Of a stretch of 15,416 nt of DNA, positions 1 through 6,439 are shown in pieces (the first letter of the stretch is position 1; each line of letters begins with the position of its first letter). Origin of the DNA: Bacillota bacterium (GTDB lineage Bacteria; Bacillota; Clostridia; Oscillospirales; Ruminococcaceae). The stretch is from contig JAEWZG010000148.1 in NCBI GenBank assembly GCA_023395435.1, forward strand, positions 1 to 15,416, given 5' to 3'. The position numbers were made by a program, and so were the translations under genes. The notes below the pieces were generated by a model that had not been told where the DNA came from, made no database searches, and worked only from the letters and a program-made list of their open reading frames with translations.

Positions 1-1
1 T

Positions 2-82
2 TCAAGGGTAGCAAGTAACAAGCTTTTGCAAGTGTCAGACCGTAATGCCATAGCAATGGCTGCCAGTAACGGAGCCTTATAG
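2..82 (+). CDS. 3' end of an unidentified gene (partial)
   Basis: An open frame enters from the left edge and runs 26 codons to a TAG stop at 80-82; the other two plus frames stop at once (TAA at 16, TAG at 8). The tail reads SRVASNKLLQVSDRNAIAMA followed by ASNGAL. I do not recognise the family from so short a piece. A hairpin terminator begins 16 bases after the stop, which supports this being the true end of a gene rather than chance. No function is proposed. Confidence 0.55.
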   Translation, partial: SRVASNKLLQVSDRNAIAMAASNGAL

Positions 83-97
83 GCGACAAAAGAAATA

Positions 98-122
98 CCA
101 CCGGCTAAGCCGGTGGATTTTT
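98..122 (+). terminator. Rho-independent terminator after the left-edge gene
   Basis: A perfect 8-bp GC-rich stem (CCACCGGC at 98-105, GCCGGTGG at 109-116) with a TAA loop is followed by A and five T. It separates the left-edge gene from the thyX promoter. Confidence 0.88.
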
Positions 123-142
123 ATTAATTGTGTTAGTTCTGA

Positions 143-171
143 TTGACGAAATAACCTAAAAATGTTATACT
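143..171 (+). promoter_or_regulatory. Sigma-A promoter for the thyX operon
   Basis: TTGACG (143-148) and TATACT (166-171) are separated by exactly 17 bases, and TG at 163-164 makes an extended -10. Transcription should start near 178, giving a leader of about 30 bases before thyX. The promoter lies just after the terminator at 98-122 and is the only strong promoter I see for the six-gene block. Confidence 0.85.
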
Positions 172-208
172 TATTAAGTATGAAAATAATATAAAGGAAT
201 GGTTTAAA

Positions 209-982
209 ATGAAGGTTACTTTAATAACACACACACCAGAACCTGAAAAAATAATTGCAGCGGCAGCAAAACTTTGCTATTCAAATTCAGATATAGAATC
301 ACTTTTAGATGGACTTGACGAACAGAAAACTACAAAATTTCTTGAAATGCTTACTAATATAGGTCATGAAAGTCCTATTGAGCATATTAGTTTTACTTTT
401 GGTGTTGAAGGTATTTCACGTACCTGTAGTCATCAGCTTGTAAGACACAGAATAGCAAGCTATTCTCAGCAAAGTCAGAGATATGTTGAAGAAAAAGATT
501 TTAACTACATTATTCCACCCGAAATTATTGATAACCTTGAAGCTATTGAAGTTTTTAATAATCAGATGAACAGCTCAATAGAAGCTTATAATAAACTTAC
601 TGAGATTTTAAAGAATAAGCATTACAACACATTTATTAATCAAGGACTTGATGATAAAACAGCAAAGCAGAAGGCACAAAAAAAAGCGATAGAAGACGCA
701 CGATTTGTTCTCCCAAACGCTTGCGAAACAAAAATTGTTGTTACAATGAATGCTAGAAGTCTTAAGCATTTTTTTGAATTAAGATGCTGTCACAGAGCCC
801 AGTGGGAAATTAAGGCTGTGGCTGATGAAATGCTTAAATTATGCAGTGAAGTTGCGCCGATACTCTTTAAGAATTCTGGTCCATCCTGTGTGAGAGGGAA
901 CTGCAGTGAAGGCAAAATGTCCTGTGGAAAACCAGATGAAAACAGAGCATTTTATAAGGAGCTTAAAAATGGGGATAACTAA
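209..982 (+). CDS. thyX: Flavin-dependent thymidylate synthase ThyX
   Basis: ThyX methylates dUMP to dTMP using methylenetetrahydrofolate, FAD and NADPH, and releases THF rather than dihydrofolate, so it replaces ThyA. The 257-residue protein carries the family signature RHRIASYSQQSQR at residues 79-91 (RHR-x7-S type), plus ARFVLPN at 164-170 and the conserved stretch from N181 through R192 used for FAD and dUMP binding. The tail has three cysteines (C227, C232, C239) in a CVRGNC...SC pattern that I associate with clostridial ThyX proteins; its role is not known to me. The ATG at 209 follows AAAGGA (193-198) with a 10-base gap. It is first in its operon and overlaps the next gene by 14 bases, so dTMP synthesis and phosphorylation are probably translationally coupled. 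Family assignment is secure. Confidence 0.97.
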   Translation: MKVTLITHTPEPEKIIAAAAKLCYSNSDIESLLDGLDEQKTTKFLEMLTNIGHESPIEHISFTFGVEGISRTCSHQLVRHRIASYSQQSQRYVEEKDFNYIIPPEIIDNLEAIEVFNNQMNSSIEAYNKLTEILKNKHYNTFINQGLDDKTAKQKAQKKAIEDARFVLPNACETKIVVTMNARSLKHFFELRCCHRAQWEIKAVADEMLKLCSEVAPILFKNSGPSCVRGNCSEGKMSCGKPDENRAFYKELKNGDN

Positions 983-1631
983 AGGTAAGTTATTTGTTAT
1001 TGATGGTCTAGATGGAAGCGGTAAATCAACTCAATTTGAACTTTTGAAAAGAGTTTTTACAAATAATAAAATAAATTATAAAGCAATTAGCTTTCCTGAC
1101 TACGAACAACCTTCATCAACGTTAATAAAAATGTATCTTGGTGGTGAGTTTTCATCTTCTCCAGACGGAGTAAATGCATATGCTGCTTCAAGCTTTTATG
1201 CTGTTGACAGATATGCAAGCTATAAACTTTTCTGGGAAGATAATTATAATAAAGGCGATTTTATTCTTGCAAGTAGATATACTACATCAAATGCAATTCA
1301 TCAAATGGAAAAGCTTGATATGAGTCAATGGGATGATTATCTAGCATGGATGGAAGATTACGAGTATAATAAATTAAAACTCCCTAAACCTGATACGGTT
1401 GTGTTCCTTGATATGCCAGTTGAAGTTTCACAAATTCTACTTTCAAACAGATATCATGGTGATGACAATAAAAAAGATATACATGAAGCTGATGTTGAAT
1501 ACTTAAAAAGATGCCGTAAATCTGCATTGTATTGTGCCAAAAAGCTCGGCTGGATTATTATTGAATGCAGTAAGAATGGACAACCTTTATCAATAGAAGA
1601 GATTCATAAAAAATTAACTGCTCTTTTGTAA
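969..1631 (+). CDS. tmk: Thymidylate kinase-like P-loop deoxynucleotide kinase
   Basis: The likely reaction is ATP-dependent phosphorylation of dTMP to dTDP, directly after ThyX. The Walker A loop is GLDGSGKST (residues 13-21 from the start used here), followed by a VDRYASYK segment, SRYTTSNAIHQ in the substrate-binding position, and a lid-like RYHGDDNKKDIHE. At 220 residues it is close to the 205-215 usual for Tmk. An upstream in-frame ATG at 906 would add 21 residues, but the ATG at 969 has AAGGAG (956-961) 7 bases away and puts the P-loop near the N-terminus as in the family, so I chose it. Canonical Tmk has DR[YH] where this protein has SRY, so it may be a divergent second Tmk or a related deoxynucleoside kinase; the nucleotide kinase fold is sure, the exact substrate is inferred from context. 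Confidence 0.88.
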   Translation: MGITKGKLFVIDGLDGSGKSTQFELLKRVFTNNKINYKAISFPDYEQPSSTLIKMYLGGEFSSSPDGVNAYAASSFYAVDRYASYKLFWEDNYNKGDFILASRYTTSNAIHQMEKLDMSQWDDYLAWMEDYEYNKLKLPKPDTVVFLDMPVEVSQILLSNRYHGDDNKKDIHEADVEYLKRCRKSALYCAKKLGWIIIECSKNGQPLSIEEIHKKLTALL

Positions 1632-1654
1632 TTAAAGTACACGGAGGTAAAAAT

Positions 1655-2188
1655 ATGATTTATGTTTTTTTAGCTGAAGGATTTGAAGAAATTGAAGCGT
1701 TGACACCTGTTGATTTATTAAGGCGCTGTGAGCTTAATGTAAAAACTGTAGGAATTAACAGCAATATTATACGTAGTTCTCGTGGAATTCCTGTAATAAC
1801 TGATTTAGATACTAATGAAATTGTTCTTGACAATAACCTTCAGATGATTGTACTTCCAGGCGGACTTCCTGGAACATTAAATCTTGAAAAGTCTCAAAAG
1901 GTTCAGGAAGCTATTGATTTTTGTGCAAATAATGATAAGTACATTGCAGCAATTTGTGCTGCGCCTTCAATTCTTGGGCACAAAGGCTTGCTAAACAATA
2001 AAAATGCTACCTGTTCACCTGGGTTTAAAAATCAGATCCAAAATGCTAAATATACTGAGGATTTAGTATGCAAGGATGGTAATATTATCACTGGTAAGGG
2101 TGCAGGTGCTTCAATAGAATTTTCATTAGCATTGGTTGAAACTCTCATATCAAAAGAAAGAGCAGAATTACTTAAGGGTTCATTGTAA
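1655..2188 (+). CDS. DJ-1/PfpI family protein (YajL/ThiJ-like)
   Basis: The 177-residue protein is a full-length single-domain member of the DJ-1/ThiJ/PfpI superfamily. It keeps the nucleophile-elbow cysteine C101 in AAICAAPSILG and the partner glutamate E14 in EGFEEIEALTPVD, the counterparts of C106 and E18 in human DJ-1; VLPGG at 67-71 is also conserved. The histidine found near the site in human DJ-1 is not present here. Family members are described as oxidative-stress chaperones or glyoxalase/deglycase-type enzymes, and the substrate is debated, so no precise reaction is assigned. The ATG at 1655 has GGAGGT (1643-1648) 6 bases upstream. Its stop overlaps the next start (TAATG), so it is translationally coupled to the folate enzyme downstream. 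Confidence 0.93.
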   Translation: MIYVFLAEGFEEIEALTPVDLLRRCELNVKTVGINSNIIRSSRGIPVITDLDTNEIVLDNNLQMIVLPGGLPGTLNLEKSQKVQEAIDFCANNDKYIAAICAAPSILGHKGLLNNKNATCSPGFKNQIQNAKYTEDLVCKDGNIITGKGAGASIEFSLALVETLISKERAELLKGSL

Positions 2189-2793
2189 TGCAAATAGTAA
2201 AACCCGATATACGAGAATATAAAAACAAGCTTAGAACTAAATACAAGTCAATAAGAACATCAATGAATTATGAGTATAAAAATAAGCTTGATAATGCTGT
2301 TTTTAATAGATTAATTTCAATGAAAGCATATAAGAAAGCTGATATTGTATTGTCATTTGTTTCTACATGTATAGAAGTTGATACACATCAGATAATAAAA
2401 TATTCCCTTGAACAAGGCAAGAAGGTTGCTGTTCCAAAATGCATTTCTGGAACACGTAATATGGTATTTTATCTTATAGAATCCTTTGATGATCTTGAAG
2501 TTGCTACATTTTCAGTACTTGAACCAAAAACTGAAAAATGTACTATTCTTGAGAATTTTGATAAATCAATTTGCATTGTTCCTGGACTTGCATTTGACCT
2601 GAATGGTTATCGGCTTGGTTACGGAAAAGGATATTATGATAGATTTCTTAACAGATATAATGGAATAACCATCGGTATATGTTATTGCTCTTGCACACTT
2701 AATAAGCTGATTAAAGGAAAATTTGACAGGAATGTTGATATACTGATTACTGATAAATTTATTCACAGAACATTTTCACAGGAGGTAAATTAA
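2188..2793 (+). CDS. ygfA: 5-formyltetrahydrofolate cyclo-ligase
   Basis: The enzyme (MTHFS; YqgN in Bacillus, YgfA in E. coli) uses ATP to turn 5-formyl-THF into 5,10-methenyl-THF, returning a storage or inhibitory folate to the one-carbon pool. The 201-residue protein contains the hallmark NGYRLGYGKGYYDRF at residues 139-153, VPGLAFD at 131-137 and the EVDTH segment at 63-67. Basic residues near the N-terminus (EYKNKLRTKYKSIR) fit the family's ATP-binding start. The ATG at 2188 shares its A with the stop of the DJ-1 gene and has no independent strong ribosome binding site, which suggests coupled translation. In the operon it makes metabolic sense beside ThyX, which consumes methylene-THF. 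Confidence 0.95.
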   Translation: MQIVKPDIREYKNKLRTKYKSIRTSMNYEYKNKLDNAVFNRLISMKAYKKADIVLSFVSTCIEVDTHQIIKYSLEQGKKVAVPKCISGTRNMVFYLIESFDDLEVATFSVLEPKTEKCTILENFDKSICIVPGLAFDLNGYRLGYGKGYYDRFLNRYNGITIGICYCSCTLNKLIKGKFDRNVDILITDKFIHRTFSQEVN

Positions 2794-4013
2794 TGGACGA
2801 GAAATTCAACAACATGGATGAAGACAACCAGAACGACAGTAAAGAGATGGGTGTTAATTCTTCTGAAAATAAGGATATTAATAAATTTAATAATATTTTT
2901 GAAGATGATAAAGTTATTAAGCCCGATACAATTGTAAGAAAGGTACCAGCAAAAAAGAAAAAAAAGCGTAGTATTGCAAGCACTATTATTGTTATAACAA
3001 TTATTTTGGCCATATCTGTAATTCTATCTACTGCTATTATTGTGTTTTCATCTGACGTTTTAGGATTAAGTGGTAGTGAAGACATTGTAACATTAGATAT
3101 TCCAAAAGGAACAACAATTACAAAAGTTGCAGAAATACTTAAAGATAAAGAAATTATAAGTCATCCAAAACTATTTATTCAATTTTGTAAAATGAATGAT
3201 AAAAATATGTCTATTTATCCTGGCTGGCATGAACTAAAAGACGGAATGTCATATAATGATATAATAAATAACTTAAAATCACAGGGCAGGTCTGAAAAGG
3301 ACCTTGTAAAGATTATGTTCCCAGAGGGCATATCTCTTCAGGAAGCTGCTGAAAAGCTAGAGAAAAATGGTATCTGCAAAGCAGATGATTTTATTCTTGA
3401 ATTTAATAGAAACTATAAGGATCTTGATTTTGATAGTCTTGTTCCTGATAATGAACTTAAATTCTATAGAATGGAAGGATATTTCTTCCCAGACACATAT
3501 GAATTTTATAAAAATTCTCAACCTGATGCTGTATGTGCAACCATAAAAACAACATTTAGCAAAAAAGTTTATTCAAAATACTATGATCAAATTAAGAAGA
3601 AAGGTCTAACACTTGATCAGGTAATAACTATGGCATCTATGGTTCAGAGAGAAGCACCAGTAAAAGAAGATATGGAAAAGGTTGCTTCTGTATTCTGGAA
3701 CAGATTGAATAATAGCAAGAATTATCCTCTTCTTCAGTCTGACCCAACAACAAAATATGTAAATGAAATAATTAAGCCTAATATTAATGAGATAAATGAA
3801 GAAAAGATTTTTATAGCTTATGATACCTATAAAGGTCAAGGATTGCCTCCTGGAGCAATATGTAACCCAGGTGTTGAAGCTATTGAAGCAGTGCTGAATC
3901 CAGCAAAAACTGATTATTTATATTTCTGCTCAGATATTAAGACAAAGAAATTCTATTACTCAAAAACTTTAACTCAGCACGAGCGTAACCTTAAAACTGC
4001 TGGATTAAAATAG
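2793..4013 (+). CDS. mltG: Endolytic transglycosylase MltG (YceG-like)
   Basis: MltG is a membrane-anchored lytic transglycosylase that cuts nascent glycan strands and so sets peptidoglycan chain length. The 406-residue protein has an acidic, Asn/Asp-rich cytoplasmic head (1-50), a basic KKKKKR cluster (55-59), one membrane segment (about 61-87), a LysM-like region with PKGTT (104-108), and the YceG domain. In that domain EGYFFPDTYEF (228-238), ASMVQREA (281-288) with the catalytic glutamate E287, LQSDPT (314-319) and LPPGAICNPG (351-360) are all intact. The ATG at 2793 overlaps the previous stop (TAATG) and has GGAGGT at 2781-2786 inside the upstream gene. In Bacillus the orthologue yrrL also lies just before U32 genes, as here. 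Confidence 0.96.
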   Translation: MDEKFNNMDEDNQNDSKEMGVNSSENKDINKFNNIFEDDKVIKPDTIVRKVPAKKKKKRSIASTIIVITIILAISVILSTAIIVFSSDVLGLSGSEDIVTLDIPKGTTITKVAEILKDKEIISHPKLFIQFCKMNDKNMSIYPGWHELKDGMSYNDIINNLKSQGRSEKDLVKIMFPEGISLQEAAEKLEKNGICKADDFILEFNRNYKDLDFDSLVPDNELKFYRMEGYFFPDTYEFYKNSQPDAVCATIKTTFSKKVYSKYYDQIKKKGLTLDQVITMASMVQREAPVKEDMEKVASVFWNRLNNSKNYPLLQSDPTTKYVNEIIKPNINEINEEKIFIAYDTYKGQGLPPGAICNPGVEAIEAVLNPAKTDYLYFCSDIKTKKFYYSKTLTQHERNLKTAGLK

Positions 4014-4041
4014 TACTGGATTAGAAAAATGGAGGCACTTT

Positions 4042-5268
4042 TTGATTGATTATAATAGCTTAGAGGTACTTGCTCCTGCAGGTGATTTTGAAAGATTTGA
4101 TGCGGCACTTGATTACGGTGCAGATGCAATATACCTCGGAGGACAGGCTTTCGGTATGAGAGCCGGCCCTCAGAACTTTACATTTGACAATCTTAAACTT
4201 GCTGTAGAGAAGGCTCACAGTAAAAAAGTAAAAGTATATCTGACTTGCAATACGCTACCAAGAAATAACGAAATCGCTGGATTTCAAGGCTTTATTGAAC
4301 AAGCTGTCGCTTGCAATATCGATGCTGTAATTGCTACAGATATTGGACTCTTATCTCTTATAAAAAAATACTCACCTGGTCTTGAAATTCATATTTCAAC
4401 TCAGGCTGGTATTGTCAACTATGTTACGGCAAATGAATTTTTCAATATGGGTGCTAAAAGAGTTGTACTCGCACGTGAATTATCACTTGATGAGATAGCT
4501 GATATAAGAGCGAACACGCCAAATGATTTAGATATTGAAGCGTTTGTTCATGGAGCAATGTGTGTTTCTTTCTCTGGAAGATGTCTTCTATCAAGCTATA
4601 TGGTAAATCGAGATGCAAATAGAGGTGAATGTGCTCAACCTTGCCGATGGGGATATTATCTCATTGAAGAAAAACGTCCTAATGAGCTTTATCAGATTAC
4701 TGAAGATGAGCAAGGCACATATATTTTAAATGCAAAGGACTTATGTATGCTTGACAATATTGATAAGGTTGCTAAAGCAGGCGTAACCAGCTTAAAAATT
4801 GAAGGTCGTGCTAAATCAGCATATTATGTTTCAGTTGTTACCAATGCTTACAGACAAGCTGTAGATATCTTGAAACAAAATCCTGATAATTTTAAACTTC
4901 CTGATTGGATAAAAGAAGAAGTATTTAAAGTAAGCCATAGAAAGTATTGCACAGGATTCTTTTTCGGACATCCAAAAGACTGCCAGTATTATGAAAACAG
5001 CGGATATATCAGAGATTATGATGTAGTCGGCATTGTTAAAGAGTGTAAAGATAATGTGCTTTACGGTGCCCAAAGAAACAAATTTTCAGTAGGGGAAATT
5101 GTTGAGGTACTATCTCCAGGCGGTAAAGAGCCTGTATCATTTACTATTAATGAACTTTATAACGAAAAAGGGGAGAGTATTGAAAGTGCTTGCCACGCGA
5201 CAATGGATTTTTCAATTCCATGTGAATATAACTTTCCGAAAAATTCTATTATAAGAAAACAAAGATAA
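4042..5268 (+). CDS. U32 family protein, TrhP-like tRNA U34 hydroxylase
   Basis: This is a peptidase U32 family protein. Characterised bacterial members of this type (TrhP/YrrN-YrrO, RlhA) are prephenate-dependent RNA hydroxylases, TrhP making 5-hydroxyuridine at tRNA position 34; the old protease label is probably wrong for them. The N-terminus LAPAGDFERF (10-19) and the block EAFVHGAMCVSFSGRC (166-181) are diagnostic. Cysteines C174, C181, C197 and C201 fit the iron-sulfur-binding set, and LKIEGRAKSAYYV (251-263) is also conserved. At 408 residues it matches the longer Bacillus copy YrrO; no short YrrN-like partner is present here. The start is TTG at 4042, with GGAGG at 4031-4035 six bases away; the nearby ATG at 4029 is out of frame. 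It closes the operon before a strong terminator. The exact RNA target is inferred. Confidence 0.92.
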   Translation: MIDYNSLEVLAPAGDFERFDAALDYGADAIYLGGQAFGMRAGPQNFTFDNLKLAVEKAHSKKVKVYLTCNTLPRNNEIAGFQGFIEQAVACNIDAVIATDIGLLSLIKKYSPGLEIHISTQAGIVNYVTANEFFNMGAKRVVLARELSLDEIADIRANTPNDLDIEAFVHGAMCVSFSGRCLLSSYMVNRDANRGECAQPCRWGYYLIEEKRPNELYQITEDEQGTYILNAKDLCMLDNIDKVAKAGVTSLKIEGRAKSAYYVSVVTNAYRQAVDILKQNPDNFKLPDWIKEEVFKVSHRKYCTGFFFGHPKDCQYYENSGYIRDYDVVGIVKECKDNVLYGAQRNKFSVGEIVEVLSPGGKEPVSFTINELYNEKGESIESACHATMDFSIPCEYNFPKNSIIRKQR

Positions 5269-5304
5269 AAAATAAGCTGAGGAAAATCCTCAGCTTATTT
5301 TTTA
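5266..5304. terminator. Bidirectional terminator between convergent genes
   Basis: A perfect inverted repeat of 18 bp (5266-5283 pairing with 5287-5304) around an AAA loop has a central GCTGAGGA/TCCTCAGC core flanked by A-run and T-run tails, so it can end transcription in both directions. It ends the thyX operon on the plus strand and the recombinase gene on the minus strand. Both stop codons, TAA at 5266-5268 and its complement at 5302-5304, are built into the ends of the stem. Confidence 0.93.
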
Positions 5305-6315
5305 CTCAATATTATTGTTATTTTTATCAGAAGATAATTTTGTGATTTTTTTAACATTCGCAAGTGGGGAACTTTCAGCTGCTTTTTTCATGTTATCATT
5401 AGATAAATGAGTATATATTTCAGTAGTTGCGATGCTTTTATGTCCCAGTATTTCCTTTAAAACCAATGGGTCTACATGTCCATGCTGGTACATCAGTGTT
5501 GCTGCAGTATGTCTTAATTTGTGAGTAGTAACACCCTTATTATCCAGACCGGCTGCAAGTAGGCTTTCTTCTACAATCTGCTGAACTCGTCTTCTTGATA
5601 TTCTTGAATTTTGCTTACTCAAAAAAACAGCATTTTGCTCTTTTGGATTGACTGGACGAACCTTATAATAATTACTTAAAGCTGAAACGCACGCATCGTT
5701 TATATAGATAATCCGTTCTTTATTACCTTTACCAAGCAATCTCATTGTCCTGTTTTCAAGATTAATATCTTTAAAATTCAATCCAACTAGCTCGCTTAGG
5801 CGCATTCCACAGTTTAAAAACAAGGTTAAAATACAATAATTTCGCTCTAAATTTTCACCCTCAACTTTTGTAAGTAACTCAATACTATCCTCAAGAGTTA
5901 GATATTTGGGAAGTTTATTTTTTACCGCAGGAATCTCTAAGTCTATTAATGGATTGGTCTTTAATAATCCAGCCTTTTTATGAAGAAAAATAAAAAACTG
6001 CTTTAATGCTGAAGTTTTTCTTGCTCTGGTAGTAGTTGTATTATTTAAATCAGAAGAAGTATAATATAAGAATTCATATGCATTATTTAAAGTGAAGTTC
6101 TGTATAAGTTCAATAGGGACATCCTTAATTATAATTTCATTAAGTGGAGTTTCAGGTGGAACAAGATTATTAGATAGTTTAAGATACCGCAGGAAAGTCC
6201 TGATATCAATATAATAAGCTTCAACAGTTCTTTCACCACGGGCTTTTACAACTTTTAAGTGAAATAAAAAGTCGGATAAATAACTTGGACAATCATCATT
6301 ATATGTATAATTCAT
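5302..6315 (-). CDS. Tyrosine recombinase, XerC/XerD type
   Basis: This is a site-specific tyrosine recombinase, probably for chromosome dimer resolution at a dif-like site, although an integrase role cannot be excluded from sequence alone. The 337-residue protein has an N-terminal SAM-like core-binding domain (about 12-113) and a full catalytic set: R172 in CGMRLSEL, K196 in GKGNKER, H265 and R268 in HKLRH, H292 in LGHKS, and nucleophile Y301 in EIYTHLS. A roughly 30-residue tail rich in Lys, Ser and Asn is longer than in XerC or XerD (about 300 residues). The ATG at 6315 is preceded by GGGAGGA (complement of 6321-6327). It is a one-gene unit with its own promoter and an unusual palindrome in the leader. 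I cannot say whether it is XerC, XerD or a lone XerA/XerS-like enzyme. Confidence 0.93.
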   Translation of the reverse strand: MNYTYNDDCPSYLSDFLFHLKVVKARGERTVEAYYIDIRTFLRYLKLSNNLVPPETPLNEIIIKDVPIELIQNFTLNNAYEFLYYTSSDLNNTTTTRARKTSALKQFFIFLHKKAGLLKTNPLIDLEIPAVKNKLPKYLTLEDSIELLTKVEGENLERNYCILTLFLNCGMRLSELVGLNFKDINLENRTMRLLGKGNKERIIYINDACVSALSNYYKVRPVNPKEQNAVFLSKQNSRISRRRVQQIVEESLLAAGLDNKGVTTHKLRHTAATLMYQHGHVDPLVLKEILGHKSIATTEIYTHLSNDNMKKAAESSPLANVKKITKLSSDKNNNNIE

Positions 6316-6328
6316 TTTGCTCCTCCCT

Positions 6329-6360
6329 TTATTGCACTAAATTTTTATTTAGTGCAATAA
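6329..6360. repeat. Perfect 13-bp inverted repeat with 6-bp centre in the recombinase leader
   Basis: The arms TTATTGCACTAAA (6329-6341) and TTTAGTGCAATAA (6348-6360) are exact reverse complements around TTTTTA (6342-6347). The repeat lies downstream of the predicted start of transcription and one base before the recombinase ribosome binding site. No T-run follows either arm, so it does not look like an intrinsic terminator. It could be a binding site for the recombinase itself, an operator for another dimeric protein, or an RNA hairpin that controls access to the ribosome binding site. Function is not shown by the sequence. Confidence 0.8.
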
Positions 6361-6382
6361 GCAGTCAAATTTTGTTACTTAC

Positions 6383-6411
6383 ATTATACCACCATTCAGA
6401 CATTAGGTCAA
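6383..6411 (-). promoter_or_regulatory. Sigma-A promoter for the recombinase gene
   Basis: On the minus strand, TTGACC (6411-6406) and TATAAT (6388-6383) are separated by 17 bases, with TGG directly before the -10 giving an extended -10. Transcription should begin near 6376, leaving a leader of about 60 bases that contains the inverted repeat at 6329-6360. The -35 box directly abuts the mutS2 terminator. Confidence 0.87.
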
Positions 6412-6436
6412 AGAAAAAGCAAGGCGTGCCTTGCTT
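6412..6436 (-). terminator. Terminator after mutS2
   Basis: The 9-bp stem AAGCAAGGC / GCCTTGCTT (6417-6436, 2-base loop) is followed on the minus strand by a T-rich tail (6416-6412). It begins four bases after the mutS2 stop and ends the long leftward gene cluster. Confidence 0.85.
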
Positions 6437-6439
6437 AAT

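Noticed and set aside
906..968. An upstream ATG for the thymidylate kinase
   Set aside because: It lies deep inside thyX, adds residues not expected in the family and lacks a ribosome binding site, unlike the ATG at 969.
2759..3085. A 108-codon minus-strand ORF opposite mltG
   Set aside because: Its apparent membrane segment is the reverse reading of the MltG transmembrane and Lys-rich codons; it has no ribosome binding site and would overlap two genes.
5302..6315. A prophage or integrative element signalled by the tyrosine recombinase
   Set aside because: No excisionase, phage, conjugation or cargo genes, no tRNA and no direct repeats are nearby; both flanks are conserved housekeeping genes. 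A Xer-type role is more likely.
6329..6360. The inverted repeat as a transcription terminator or attenuator
   Set aside because: Neither arm is followed by a run of T in its reading direction; on the minus strand it leads straight into the ribosome binding site.
6329..6360. The inverted repeat as a CIRCE (HrcA) operator
   Set aside because: CIRCE has TTAGCACTC-N9-GAGTGCTAA; the arm sequence and the 6-base centre here do not match.
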